Source: Mariniflexile fucanivorans
GTDB lineage: Bacteria; Bacteroidota; Bacteroidia; Flavobacteriales; Flavobacteriaceae
Reading direction: 5' to 3'
Assembly (NCBI RefSeq): GCF_004341235.1
Contig: NZ_SLUP01000002.1
Coordinates: 434,001-498,000 of the forward strand
Length of the DNA stretch: 64,000 nucleotides
The translations under genes and the position numbers were made by a program. Below the pieces are notes generated by a model that had not been told where the DNA came from, searched no databases, and saw only the letters and a program-made list of their open reading frames with translations. Below, piece by piece: positions 36,007 through 45,364 of this stretch (position 1 is its first letter; every line of letters begins with the position of its first letter).

Positions 36007-36492
36007 TTAGCTAATAGCTTTTTTATTAAGCCTATTCTCTGCTAATTTGTCTAACTTATTATCTGCATTATACTCTTCGTCCAGAGTTTTTTGCAATTTT
36101 GAAGCAATGTCGTTATGCCCTAATTCTTTGGCGTATCTTACAGCTGTACCATAACCAGAAATCTCGTAATGTTCTACACGCTGGGCTTCTGCAATAAGGC
36201 CTGCATCCATCACCTCTTTATCATCTGCTTCATCCATAAAACTTTCAGTTTCTTTAATTAAACCTTTCATGGCCTTACAAGTTTCTCCACCTGCAGAAAT
36301 ACTTAAAGCATCACAAATCTCTTCAAGTCTTTTTTTATGGCCCTTAGTTTCTTCTAAATGATCTTCAAAGGCTTTCTTTAATTTACTGTCATTTGCTTTT
36401 TTTGCCACTTTAGGTAGTGCTTCAATTAATTGACTTTCTGCACTATATAAGTCTTTTAACTGATGTTCGAATAAATCTTCTAATGTTTTCAT
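36007..36492 (-). CDS. YciE/YciF-type ferritin-like protein (DUF892)
   Basis: 161 aa, full length. Begins MKTLEDLFEHQLKDLYSAES, the family signature, with Glu/His pairs for a di-metal site (E9/H10, E19, and ETKGHKKRLEEIC near 49-61). The second helix pair is AEAQRVEHYEISGYGTAVRY and KTLDEEYNADNKLDKLAE. Members of this family are induced by stress and may bind iron or manganese. A frameshifted paralogue is at 44532-45025. Confidence 0.88.
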   Translation of the reverse strand: MKTLEDLFEHQLKDLYSAESQLIEALPKVAKKANDSKLKKAFEDHLEETKGHKKRLEEICDALSISAGGETCKAMKGLIKETESFMDEADDKEVMDAGLIAEAQRVEHYEISGYGTAVRYAKELGHNDIASKLQKTLDEEYNADNKLDKLAENRLNKKAIS

Positions 36493-36883
36493 AATTTTTT
36501 GATTTTTTAAATTAATGGTTTAAAGATATTTCGAAAAAACAGCGATGATTAATCTTAAAAATAAAATTCTTAATTCAAATGCTACTATTATACTTTTCTT
36601 ATTAGTTAGACTTTGAAAAAAAATTATTATTAGTTCCTAAAATTTAATAAATGTGAAAAAGATTTAAAACATGTTTATTGGGTTATTTGAATTGAGTATT
36701 TGTAGAATTATAATATTACAGAAAGCAATAGGGTTAATTAAAAATTTAATTTAATTAAAGTTCAATATCTTTAATCTTTATGTTTGGAATATTTTTAAAA
36801 AATAGATTGGTTAATTTGTATTGTAATCATTATAAATATTAAAAAAACCTCATTACTAAAACTTCAAAAATACTTTAAAGCAC
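36493..36883. other. Gene-free stretch
   Basis: 391 bp, AT-rich, between divergent genes. No ORF or strong repeat seen; expected to hold both promoters. Confidence 0.5.
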
Positions 36884-38752
36884 ATGAGCCATAAGTATAT
36901 ATTTATTTTATTCCTATTTGCTGGCCCCTATGTTTTGGCACAATTAAAACCTGAAGAAAAGGATTCTGTTCCTGTTTATAAAAAAATTGAAACCTATTCC
37001 CAAAAAAGTAAATTCACAAAAACTATTTACGACCTCATATTTAGATCTTCACATAAAAAAAGCAAGAAAAGTATAAGTATTAAAAAGCAAATGGATTATA
37101 GTGCTTTTCAAGGAAAACCAATAAGAAATATTAGTATTGAAACATTAGATCCTTTTGGGTTTTCGGTAGAAGACACAACGAAACAGGCAAAAAGCTGGTT
37201 AGGAAATGTTGGAAACAAGGTTCATATAAAATCTAATAACTTTGCTATACGTAATTTGCTATTATTTAAAAAACATGCCCTATTGGACACCTTGCAAATC
37301 ACCGAATCAAAACGATTGATGCGGTCGCAAAAATTTATACGAAGTGTAAAAATAGATGTTAAAAAAATACAGGGAGAACATGATTCGGTGGATATAAAGG
37401 TACGAGTGTTGGATTCTTGGAGTTGGGTACCGCAAGGATCCATCTCAACTTCCAAATTCAACTTCCATCTAAAAGAAAGGAACTTCTTAGGGTTTGGTCA
37501 TGAATTTAACAACCGACTTAGCAAACGATTTAACGATGGCAGAACCGCCTATAGTTTTGATTATATAGTACCTACCATAAAGAATACGTATATAAATACC
37601 TCCCTCACCTACCAACAAACTTTAGAAGGTTACTATAAAAAGAGTATTAATATTGAAAAGAATTTCCTATCAACCTTAAATAAATGGGCGGGCGGCATTT
37701 ATATTGATCGTCAGTTTAGACAAGATTCACTACCCAATGACTCTTTTGAATTTAAAAACAATAATTTTAAATATAGCACACAGGATATGTGGATTGGACG
37801 TGCATTTGATATATTTAAAAACAATAAATATGGATCGCGTACCACGAACCTTATTACATCCTTAAGATTTATAAACTCCAATTACACCGAAAAGCCCGAA
37901 CTAGCATATGATGCTATTGATTACTATGCCGATGAGGTATTCTATATGGGCCGTATTGGTGTGGCATTAAGAGAATTTGAGGAAGACGCTTATATTTTTA
38001 GGGATGGCATTGTGGAAGATGTCCCCATAGGTTTTGCCTCGTCCATTACTTTGGGCATCCAAAAAAAAAACCAAAATAGCAGACTGTATTTAGGAAGCAA
38101 TCTGGCCATTGCAAAATATACTAAAAGAGGATATTTTAATGGGACTATAGAACTTGGAACTTTTTTTAATAACAGGAAATTAGAACAAACGGCATTATCC
38201 CTTGAGCTAAACTATTTCACTAATTTAATACCGCTCAGTGGGTCATGGACGATGCGTCAATTTATAAAACCGCAAATACTATTGGGATTTAACAGATTGG
38301 ACGCTATTGGCGACAGACTCAATTTAAACGAAAATGCAGTCTCTATAGGTTACGATAGGAATGAATATAGACGTCATGAACTGGCCAGCATCCCAGGCTT
38401 TAACACCGATATTAATGGTTCGCAAAAAATATTACTTTCATTACAAACACAGTTTTATTCACCTTGGAACCTTATTGGATTTCGGCTTAATCCATACATA
38501 AATATTACATCTGGGCTTATGGGCAGAACAACCGACCTTGAATTTAATAAAAAATTATACGCTTCAGTTGGGGTTGGATTCATTATTAGAAATGATTATT
38601 TAGTGTTTAATTCCTTTCAGGTTTCATTGTCCTATTACCCTAGAATTCCTGGGCAAGGTTATAACATTTTTAAAACCAATTCTTTTGAAACCCAAAATTT
38701 TGGTTTCGGATCTATTGAAATAGGAAAACCTACTACAGTTTGGTATCAATAG
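36884..38752 (+). CDS. Outer-membrane beta-barrel protein with POTRA-like domain
   Basis: 622 aa. Signal peptide about 1-19 (IFILFLFAGPYVLAQ). A periplasmic part (about 75-185) contains a POTRA-like beta-alpha element: LLLFKKHALLDTLQITESKR then KFIRSVKIDV and VDIKVRVLDSWSW. From about 195 to the C-terminus it alternates aromatic and polar residues as in a 16-stranded barrel (ERNFLGFGHEFNNRLSKRFN) and ends PTTVWYQ. It resembles BamA/TamA/ShlB-like proteins with a reduced POTRA part. It may insert or export a protein or lipid at the outer membrane; the partner is unknown. Confidence 0.72.
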   Translation: MSHKYIFILFLFAGPYVLAQLKPEEKDSVPVYKKIETYSQKSKFTKTIYDLIFRSSHKKSKKSISIKKQMDYSAFQGKPIRNISIETLDPFGFSVEDTTKQAKSWLGNVGNKVHIKSNNFAIRNLLLFKKHALLDTLQITESKRLMRSQKFIRSVKIDVKKIQGEHDSVDIKVRVLDSWSWVPQGSISTSKFNFHLKERNFLGFGHEFNNRLSKRFNDGRTAYSFDYIVPTIKNTYINTSLTYQQTLEGYYKKSINIEKNFLSTLNKWAGGIYIDRQFRQDSLPNDSFEFKNNNFKYSTQDMWIGRAFDIFKNNKYGSRTTNLITSLRFINSNYTEKPELAYDAIDYYADEVFYMGRIGVALREFEEDAYIFRDGIVEDVPIGFASSITLGIQKKNQNSRLYLGSNLAIAKYTKRGYFNGTIELGTFFNNRKLEQTALSLELNYFTNLIPLSGSWTMRQFIKPQILLGFNRLDAIGDRLNLNENAVSIGYDRNEYRRHELASIPGFNTDINGSQKILLSLQTQFYSPWNLIGFRLNPYINITSGLMGRTTDLEFNKKLYASVGVGFIIRNDYLVFNSFQVSLSYYPRIPGQGYNIFKTNSFETQNFGFGSIEIGKPTTVWYQ

Positions 38753-38945
38753 TATTTCCTGAACGCTCAAGATTATGCTTTCAAAACAAAAAATTCATCA
38801 AAAAAACTTTTACCAAAACATATATTTAAACCATTAAACATTTTTCAAACAGACCAAAATCATTAGAGTTAATATTTTTATTTTTTGTGCAATTCTTATA
38901 ATTTACTAAAACCTAATTTTAATAAAAATTTAAAATTATAAAATT

Positions 38946-39053
38946 ATGAGCACTCAAGACAAAAAAGAAAACCAAAAAAAGGACGATAAAAAAAACAATC
39001 TTAAAAAGTCGCCAACTAATAAAAAAACGGCAACAAATCCAAAGAAAAAATAA
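38946..39053 (+). CDS. Small lysine-rich protein, 35 aa
   Basis: Reads MSTQDKKENQKKDD and ends KKTATNPKKK: about 40 percent Lys with many Asn, Gln and Asp, no hydrophobic residues to speak of. It is a complete short gene with a 15-bp-stem terminator 15 bp after its stop, which supports its being expressed. Similar tiny basic proteins occur in Flavobacteriia; one possibility is nucleic-acid binding or desiccation protection. No function is claimed. Confidence 0.55.
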   Translation: MSTQDKKENQKKDDKKNNLKKSPTNKKTATNPKKK

Positions 39054-39067
39054 TACTTTCTTGGTAT

Positions 39068-39109
39068 AAGCTTCTGATAACACGGTGTTATCAGAAGCTT
39101 TATTTTTTA
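39068..39109 (+). terminator. Strong terminator after the Lys-rich ORF
   Basis: AAGCTTCTGATAACA and TGTTATCAGAAGCTT pair perfectly with a 3-base loop, then TTATTTTTTA. Confidence 0.9.
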
Positions 39110-39256
39110 TTGTTATTCAAATTTATTAATATAAAAATCATGTAATACATACATATTAATGTTTTAAACATGATAATAAAACTTTTAGAATAAGTTTATT
39201 CAAAAACTAAAGATGTACCGTATTATAATGATTTTAGAAAGAAAAAGGTCTTTAAA

Positions 39257-39907
39257 ATGAAACCTAATATCTCTCAAAAATATAAAAATTTCATCCTGAA
39301 AAAAAAGCACCCTTGTGTTATGGCCAATTCTATTTTTCGTTTAAATAACTATGAACTAAAAATATATGATGATATAACTTGCGATGAAATAATTAAACCT
39401 ATATTATCAGACATTGAAAACTTCAATAAATCTTAAAATTTCGATACCATTGAGTTCCAATCCTTAATGTTTTGCTTTAAAAAAAATAATTTTTCTTCTG
39501 AAATCGAGTTTGAAAATACACTTTGGGCTTTTCTTCAAAAACTTCACGATCAAGATGATACCTCTTGGGATTCTAAGGTAAGCAAAAACCCAGATGATTT
39601 TGACTTTAGTTTTAGTGTTAAAGGAAAAGCATTTTATATTTTAGGAATGTATCCCGGGAGTTCCAGACTAGCTCGAAGAGCTCCATATTGTACCGTCGTA
39701 TTCAACTTACACTGTCAATTTGAGAAACTAAGGGAAATGGGTGTTTACCAATCTGTTAAAAGAAAAATAAGGAAACGAGACAAAAAATTGCAAGGACATA
39801 TAAATTCGGTATTAAAAGATTTTGGTACAGCCTCGGAGGCAAAACAATATAGTGGTAGGCAAATTGAAAAGGATTGGAAATGTCCATTCAATCAAAAAAA
39901 AATATAA
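39257..39907 (+). pseudogene. YqcI/YcgG family gene split by an in-frame stop
   Basis: The first part, 59 codons from the ATG at 39257, has the family N-terminus (KKKHPCVMANSIFRLNNYEL). It stops at TAA 39434-39436. The same frame continues at once (NFDTIEFQSLMFCFKK) into the conserved remainder: LWAFLQKLHDQDDTSWDSKV, FYILGMYPGSSRLARRAPYC, FEKLREMGVY, KDFGTASEAKQYSGRQIEKD and WKCPF. Joined, it gives about 216 codons, fitting the family. A single-base change would make the stop. YqcI/YcgG proteins include the heme-dependent N-hydroxylase GntA, so an N-oxygenase role is possible for an intact relative. The second half could restart at the ATG at 39467. Confidence 0.75.
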
Positions 39908-39908
39908 G

Positions 39909-40499
39909 ATGAATGTAACTAATATAATACCACCACAGTCTGGTGCGGCATTTAAATTAAACAAAGGAGATATACTAACAGTTATTGATCCTTTAGGAAA
40001 ACAAGTGAGTGATATGGTTCTATTTAATGGAGGTGATATTAAGGAGCGTATTTCATCGGGGAAAACAATGGATTTTGAGGAAACTATTTTATTAACTACT
40101 GGAAATTTTTTATGGAGTAATCGCTCAAATAAAATGATGGAAATTCTAGAAGATGAAAATGGCAGAAATGATTTTCTTCTTGCACCTTGCAGTCCAGAGA
40201 CCTTCAAGATTATGTACAATAATCCATCCTATCATCCCAGTTGTTTGGAAAATTTATTTAAAAATCTAATGCATTATAATATTAATAAAGATGATATACC
40301 TACAGCATTCAATATTTTTATGAACGTACAGTTTGATACAAACGGCAGGCTTAAAGTTTTACCCCCTACTACAAAACCTGGTGATTTAATTCGGTTTAAG
40401 GCTAAAATGGATTTAATTGTTGGTTTAACGGCATGTTCAGCCGAGGATAGTAATGGAGGCACTTTTAAACCAATTCATTATACAATAGCACAACCATAA
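39909..40499 (+). CDS. DUF1989 protein (urea carboxylase-associated family)
   Basis: 196 aa from ATG 39909, one base after the YqcI/YcgG stop. The longer frame upstream overlaps that gene and is rejected. Motifs are GAAFKLNKGDILTVIDPLGK, QVSDMVLFNGGD, SSGKTMDFEETILLTTGNFLW and the C-terminal PGDLIRFKAKMDLIVGLTAC with SAEDSNGG. These match the DUF1989 cupin-like family linked to urea carboxylase/allophanate genes, though none is present here. The tight spacing means one operon with the YqcI/YcgG gene. Function unknown, possibly metabolism of an N-oxidised or ureido compound. Confidence 0.82.
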   Translation: MNVTNIIPPQSGAAFKLNKGDILTVIDPLGKQVSDMVLFNGGDIKERISSGKTMDFEETILLTTGNFLWSNRSNKMMEILEDENGRNDFLLAPCSPETFKIMYNNPSYHPSCLENLFKNLMHYNINKDDIPTAFNIFMNVQFDTNGRLKVLPPTTKPGDLIRFKAKMDLIVGLTACSAEDSNGGTFKPIHYTIAQP

Positions 40500-40530
40500 A
40501 TAATATATAGTGATTATAAGTGTTTATTTT

Positions 40531-40983
40531 ATGAGTTTATTCGATTTATCAATATATATCTTAGTTTGGATAATATCAGTATCTATAATGACGCTTTTTA
40601 GTATTATAGCAAGTCATTTATTTAATAAAGAATACCGAGAGCCCATTATTCTTTCTAAAATAATTAGTACAAACAATATTAAAGAGAAAGAAACGGGTAT
40701 TGACCTCTTCGCTGGTTGGATCATTCATTATTTTATAGGTGCAATATTTATTGTTTTCTATTTTGTACTATGGCATAATTTTGAACAATTAAAATCTGTT
40801 TTTTGGAATATTATAGTAGGTTTATTGTTTGGGATTATAGGTGTGGTGGGATGGAATTTAATTTTTAAAATTTTTCCAAAATTGCATGATTTTGACTTCA
40901 AGGGTTTTTGTATTCAACTTTTACCCGCACATGTTTTTCTATGCCTATTCGCAATGCTATTACTTAATTGGTTAATGTTATAA
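40531..40983 (+). CDS. Hypothetical membrane protein, four spans
   Basis: 150 aa from the ATG at 40531 (MSLFDLSIYILVWIISVSIM), preferred to a start seven codons upstream that has a poor context. Four hydrophobic segments, at about 8-30, 61-81, 88-110 and 125-148. A conserved-looking GWIIHYFIGAIFIVFYFVLW lies in the second. I do not recognise the family. It follows the DUF1989 gene by 31 bp and may share its transcript. Confidence 0.65.
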   Translation: MSLFDLSIYILVWIISVSIMTLFSIIASHLFNKEYREPIILSKIISTNNIKEKETGIDLFAGWIIHYFIGAIFIVFYFVLWHNFEQLKSVFWNIIVGLLFGIIGVVGWNLIFKIFPKLHDFDFKGFCIQLLPAHVFLCLFAMLLLNWLML

Positions 40984-41245
40984 CATACAATAATAAAAAT
41001 TCTAAAAATCCTTACATTACATGTTTAATCATTATTATAGTTACATACTAACAAAATACAACGTTAAATACTAGTATATAGATACTTAGTTAAATTTTTC
41101 ATAATGCTTTTTTAAGGCAATTTTTTGGTTTTTTAAGACATAGACTCTTGATACATAAATTTTAATTTAGTTATTATTAATCTTAAAATTTAAAATTATT
41201 TTCAATAGTTAAGCAATAGCTTTCGAAAAACGAAGCGTGATTTTT

Positions 41246-41857
41246 TTATTTATACATTAGATAAAGAATGTCTTTCGTTTTTTCCAAGAACAACAATAAA
41301 TGTTTCTGCTTGTTAAAATTAGTTGCACTGTTAACTTGAGAAGAAATATATTTTAATTGATTCATTTTACGATCTAGGAGGGGAAATTTCTTTTGCTGGA
41401 TAACTTCTAAAACTTGCACAGTATTATCACAAATAGGTTTAAAATCCTGGGTTCTTATTTTATAAGGGTTAATGGAATTATCAGTATAATTTCTTAAAAA
41501 CATCAATGATTTCGATTTTTTTATATTATAATCATCAGCTGTTTTTACAATAACTCCCACAAGGTTTATGTATGCTTTTTTTGCATAAGTGGAGTCTAGC
41601 AAAATTTGCATAGAATCTTTAGTATATTCATCCAATAAGGCTATTCTATCTATAATGCTATCAGGTTTAAGTAAAACAATTTCATTATTTTGCAAATTCA
41701 CGGTGTCATACTGTTGTGGTATAGCACCATTATTATTAAAATTGCTGAATTTTTTATGACATGCATAAAAAAAGTATGACAAAATACCTAAAATCATTAT
41801 TAACACTATAATCCGTGATATAAAACGTGTGTGTTTTTTAATTTTAATTATAGTCAT
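41246..41857 (-). CDS. Hypothetical protein with N-terminal membrane anchor, 203 aa
   Basis: One membrane span at about 14-31 (ISRIIVLIMILGILSYFFYA), then a soluble, probably periplasmic, helical domain rich in Asp, Lys and Asn (about 35-203). No enzyme motif is seen. It is flanked by AT-rich spacers of about 210-260 bp without other features. The family is not recognised. Confidence 0.6.
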   Translation of the reverse strand: MTIIKIKKHTRFISRIIVLIMILGILSYFFYACHKKFSNFNNNGAIPQQYDTVNLQNNEIVLLKPDSIIDRIALLDEYTKDSMQILLDSTYAKKAYINLVGVIVKTADDYNIKKSKSLMFLRNYTDNSINPYKIRTQDFKPICDNTVQVLEVIQQKKFPLLDRKMNQLKYISSQVNSATNFNKQKHLLLFLEKTKDILYLMYK

Positions 41858-42070
41858 AATTAATTTTAATTCTAAAAAAGTAAGAAATATATTATATCAT
41901 TATTTTTGCTAAATATATCAGATAACGCATATTTAAATTTGTACTTTAAAAGAAAAAAATAACCCAAAAAAAAAAATGAATTGAATTTTATACTGGTAAA
42001 TAAATTGATTTGTTTTAACATGGTAAATCATTATATGTATAAATATCATTATTTAGAGAATAAGCTTTTG

Positions 42071-43015
42071 CTAAGGATGTAAGGATTTTACCTGCATTAT
42101 AGTAATGTCGTGTATTTTCCAATGAAGTTGTTTTAATTCTTTAATACCTTCAGTAATTAATTCTTCCACATTATCCTCACTTGTTAGTACTTTAATTTCG
42201 CCAAAATAAACTTGACCATGCTCTCTAAATCTTATTTCAAAACCTTCAACCCAACTCCAGTAAGCAATAGTTTTTTCAATTTCTTCAAGAAGTGGGTCAA
42301 CTATTTGTGAACCGATTTTATAAGGCACTCTATCCATCAAATCTGTAATCGCATTAGTTAGATTATTATATCCATCTTTAATTACGGATATGGATATTAA
42401 TATTGCCATAATTGCATCGAACCACCATAAACCATACCCTACTCCAATTATTCCTAAAATAGCTGTACCTGCAGTCATATAATCAGCTTTTTGAGTAGTA
42501 GCATCTGTATGCAATATTTTATTGTGAAGATCTTTTGCGGGTTTTTGCTTTTTGTGTCCCAAAATCATAGCGGGTATGGCACTATACAAAAGAGCTATGA
42601 TCATGAACCAACCTAACCATATTTGTTTTCCAAATATCATGGTACTTCCTATAGTTGGGCGTTCACCAGATATCAAACTTATACTGGAATCAACAATTAA
42701 AAACATACCCATTCCAAATAAAGCTAAAGAACCCGTTAAAAAAGCAATGCTAAAAACACGGTGATAACCATAAGGAAATTTTTTATTTGCAGGTCTATTA
42801 TATATTCGAGTGGATACAAGAAACGCTATGGAAGGAACTATGCTCAACAAATCTTCTAACCATGCGGTTTTCATGGCTTGAGACGACCCCATAACTAAAA
42901 ACATAACCACAATAACCGAAATAAGATATACAACAGTAACCTTTTCTAAAAAAGTTGCCTTCTTTAAAGCTTTTTTTAGATGTGGGGGTAATTCAAAAGT
43001 ATGTGTAAGATACAT
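42071..43015 (-). CDS. Cation diffusion facilitator (CDF) family transporter
   Basis: 314 aa with six membrane spans between about 24 and 218. The metal-site pattern is altered from the usual HxxxD/HxxxD: spans II and V read WLEDLLSIVPSIAFLVS and HTDATTQKADYMTAGTAILG, so Asp/His ligands are still present. A cytoplasmic ferredoxin-like domain (about 225-310) holds FEIRFREHGQVYFGEIKVLT. It exports divalent metal, probably zinc, manganese or iron. Its start overlaps the stop of the upstream lipoprotein gene by one base (TAATG), so translation is coupled. Confidence 0.88.
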   Translation of the reverse strand: MYLTHTFELPPHLKKALKKATFLEKVTVVYLISVIVVMFLVMGSSQAMKTAWLEDLLSIVPSIAFLVSTRIYNRPANKKFPYGYHRVFSIAFLTGSLALFGMGMFLIVDSSISLISGERPTIGSTMIFGKQIWLGWFMIIALLYSAIPAMILGHKKQKPAKDLHNKILHTDATTQKADYMTAGTAILGIIGVGYGLWWFDAIMAILISISVIKDGYNNLTNAITDLMDRVPYKIGSQIVDPLLEEIEKTIAYWSWVEGFEIRFREHGQVYFGEIKVLTSEDNVEELITEGIKELKQLHWKIHDITIMQVKSLHP

Positions 43016-43440
43016 TATTTGATTTTATATATAAATTCTTCTAATTTAAATAATAACAAATTTTCTCCTTTAGGGATAAATAATACGTGAATACCGTCAT
43101 AAGGTGCTGTTGTGCCAACTTCATTTTTTAATATGTTATTTTTTTCAAACCCACCAATTATCAAATGTATTTTATTATTGTTAAGGGAGTCAATCAGTTG
43201 TGTTTCTGTACCCTCTAAAAACTTGGATTTAACTTTATAGAAAGTTCCAAATTTTTCCATCATAATTTTTTCCTGTTCAATTAATTTGAATCTCTCAGAA
43301 TCTACAGGTGCCTGAACTACACCCACTTGCATTTCATGTTGTTTTATAGAATTCCATGATTTATTAGGATCTTTAGGCATATTGCAGTTTGTAACCACTA
43401 AAAAAACTATTATAAATAACAAATGTTCAAACCATTTCAT
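43015..43440 (-). CDS. Lipoprotein resembling a solute-binding fragment, 141 aa
   Basis: Signal peptide with lipobox VVTNC (Cys about 19), so a lipid-anchored periplasmic protein. The mature part (QVGVVQAPVDSERFKLIEQE, TQLIDSLNNNKIHLIIGGFE, TTAPYDGIHVLFIPKGENLL) resembles one lobe of type-3 solute-binding proteins, but at 141 aa it is about half the usual length, so binding is doubtful. It is coupled to the CDF transporter gene by a TAATG overlap, suggesting a role in the same metal-export function, and lies 14 bp after the SDR gene. Confidence 0.68.
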   Translation of the reverse strand: MKWFEHLLFIIVFLVVTNCNMPKDPNKSWNSIKQHEMQVGVVQAPVDSERFKLIEQEKIMMEKFGTFYKVKSKFLEGTETQLIDSLNNNKIHLIIGGFEKNNILKNEVGTTAPYDGIHVLFIPKGENLLLFKLEEFIYKIK

Positions 43441-43454
43441 TGCTAATATAAATT

Positions 43455-44303
43455 TTATGAACCCACCATTTCACCACCATTAACATGTATAAACTGACCT
43501 GTGATGTAACTACTATCTTGAGATGCCAAAAAAACATAGGCTGGACCCACTTCACTTGGTTGTCCTGCTCTTCCCATGGGGGTATCCTGCCCAAAATCGG
43601 TTACATCATCAAAAGTTGCGGGTATTAAAGGCGTCCATATGGGCCCTGGAGCAACGCCATTAACTCGTATTTTTTTTTCTACCAATTGCGCGGAAAGTGA
43701 TCTGGTAAAACTTGTTATTGCACCCTTAGTACTTGCATAATCTACCAAATGGTTACTACCTCTATAGGCCGTTACTGAACCCGTATTGATGATAACATCT
43801 CCCTCTTTTAAATGATTCAAGGCTGCCTGTACCATAAAAAAATAGGGATAAATGTTTGTTTGAAATGTTTTTTCAAGCTGATCCTTATCAATATCAATTA
43901 CAGAATTTTTAGGAAATTGCATAGCCGCATTGTTTACAAGGATGTTTAATTGACCGAATTTTTCAACACAGTTTTCCACGGCATTTTTACAGTTAGTTGC
44001 ACTCTGTAAATCTTTTTTCATAATTAAACACTTTCTTCCCTCTTTTTCTACTAATTCCTTAGTTGCGTTTGCATCTTTATCTTCAGAAAAATAGACTATA
44101 GCTACATCACATCCTTCACGGGCAAAATGAACTGCTATGCTTCTGCCTATGCCACTATCGCCACCAGTAATTAGCGCTATTTTACTTTTAAGTTTTTCGC
44201 TGCCCTTATAGTCCTTACGAATTATTTCTGGCTCAGGTTTCATTTTAAATTCTTTACCTGGTTGTGACTGATTCTGTTTTTCAAATTTTTTTGGTTTTTT
44301 CAT
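43455..44303 (-). CDS. SDR family oxidoreductase (YghA-like)
   Basis: 282 aa. An N-terminal extension rich in Lys/Pro (MKKPKKFEKQNQSQPGKEFK) typical of the YghA subgroup is followed by a Rossmann domain: ALITGGDSGIGRSIAVHFAR (cofactor loop), LNILVNNAA, the active-site Ser in INTGSVTAYRG, and YASTKG with catalytic Tyr and Lys. The C-terminal VNGVAPGPIWTPLIPATF and YITGQFIHVNGG are standard. It probably reduces or oxidises a sugar, aldehyde or alcohol with NAD(P). Such proteins are often stress-induced. It is the first gene of an apparent operon with the lipoprotein and CDF genes. Confidence 0.88.
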   Translation of the reverse strand: MKKPKKFEKQNQSQPGKEFKMKPEPEIIRKDYKGSEKLKSKIALITGGDSGIGRSIAVHFAREGCDVAIVYFSEDKDANATKELVEKEGRKCLIMKKDLQSATNCKNAVENCVEKFGQLNILVNNAAMQFPKNSVIDIDKDQLEKTFQTNIYPYFFMVQAALNHLKEGDVIINTGSVTAYRGSNHLVDYASTKGAITSFTRSLSAQLVEKKIRVNGVAPGPIWTPLIPATFDDVTDFGQDTPMGRAGQPSEVGPAYVFLASQDSSYITGQFIHVNGGEMVGS

Positions 44304-44531
44304 AATGGTATTAAATTTTAATCAAATTAAGTAGTAAATGCTGAAAAATACAGACTCAAAACATATAAAAAATAACTCAAAAAAAATTATTAAGCATTAT
44401 AGATGAGTTAATTAACTATGATAAAATATTATTAAAGTTAATATTAATTCTATTAGAGCAAAGTCCATTATAAGCATGGGAATAATTTTAAAATCAAAAA
44501 ATATAAGTGTAATTTAAAATTTAGAAAACTA

Positions 44532-45025
44532 ATGAAAACATTAAAAGATTTATTTGAACATCAATTAAAAGGTTTATATAGCGCAGAATGCAAATTGGTT
44601 GAAGCTTTACCTAAAATGTTACACCACGCAGCCAATATTAGATTGAGAATTGCTTTCGAAAGCCATCTTAACGAGACTAAAAAACATAAAGACCGTTTAG
44701 AAAAAATATGTGAAGAACTTGACATACAGCCTAAGGAAAAAACCTATAAACCACGGACGTTTTAATTAGAGAAACTGAAAGTATTATGAAAAATAAAACT
44801 GAAAAATGGGTTGTGGATGCTTGGTTAATTGCAGAAGCTCAAAAATTTAAGCATTATGAAATTTCTGGTTATGGTACAGCTGTAAGATACGCTAAAGAAT
44901 TAGGTCTTGAGAAAATCGCATCGAAACTTCAACAATCATTAGACGAAGAAAATGGAGCAGATGATAAATTTACATTTTTAGCAGATAGACGCATTTTATA
45001 TAAATCTACTACCTATGATATATAA
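44532..45025 (+). pseudogene. Frameshifted YciE/YciF paralogue (DUF892)
   Basis: The first 77 codons (MKTLKDLFEHQLKGLYSAEC to KTYKPRTF) end at TAA 44763-44765. In another frame, from 44759, the sequence continues VLIRETESIMKNKTEKWVVD and AEAQKFKHYEISGYGTAVRY, matching the second half of the intact paralogue at 36007-36492 (GLIKETESFMDE..., AEAQRVEHYEISGYGTAVRY). A net loss of one base (or gain of two) near CGGACGTTTT explains it. Both halves keep good coding sequence, so the break is recent. Function is probably covered by the paralogue. Confidence 0.85.
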
Positions 45026-45057
45026 AAAAACCGCCTCAAATTGTGAGACGGCTTCTT
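45025..45057 (+). terminator. Hairpin terminator
   Basis: AAACCGCCTCA, AATTG, TGAGACGGCTT with one mismatch, then CTTAAT. It follows the frameshifted gene directly. The remaining 300 bp to the AraC gene show nothing else. Confidence 0.65.
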
Positions 45058-45364
45058 AATAAATCAAAGGTTGTTAAATAAATGGATTAATTAACTTTTG
45101 TTTTTGCAAAAAAACCTTTGATATCCCAAATAGTAACTTACTAAAAAAAATAAACTAAATAGCATTTAACATGTAATCTTCTAATACGGTTATTATAGAG
45201 AATACTTGTTCAAATTCATTTTTAATAGATATACACTAAATTAAAAGTTGAATATCATTTTTCTTAACTCAAAAGAAAAATTAATTGACCTAATAAAGAT
45301 ATCCTATTCAATTTTTAAATTAAAGCTAAACCTATATATTCGTATATAAACCAAAACTTCCTTT

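Noticed and set aside
40510-40530. Start of the four-span membrane protein at 40510
   Set aside because: The ATG at 40531 gives the natural beginning of the first span; the seven extra codons add nothing recognisable.
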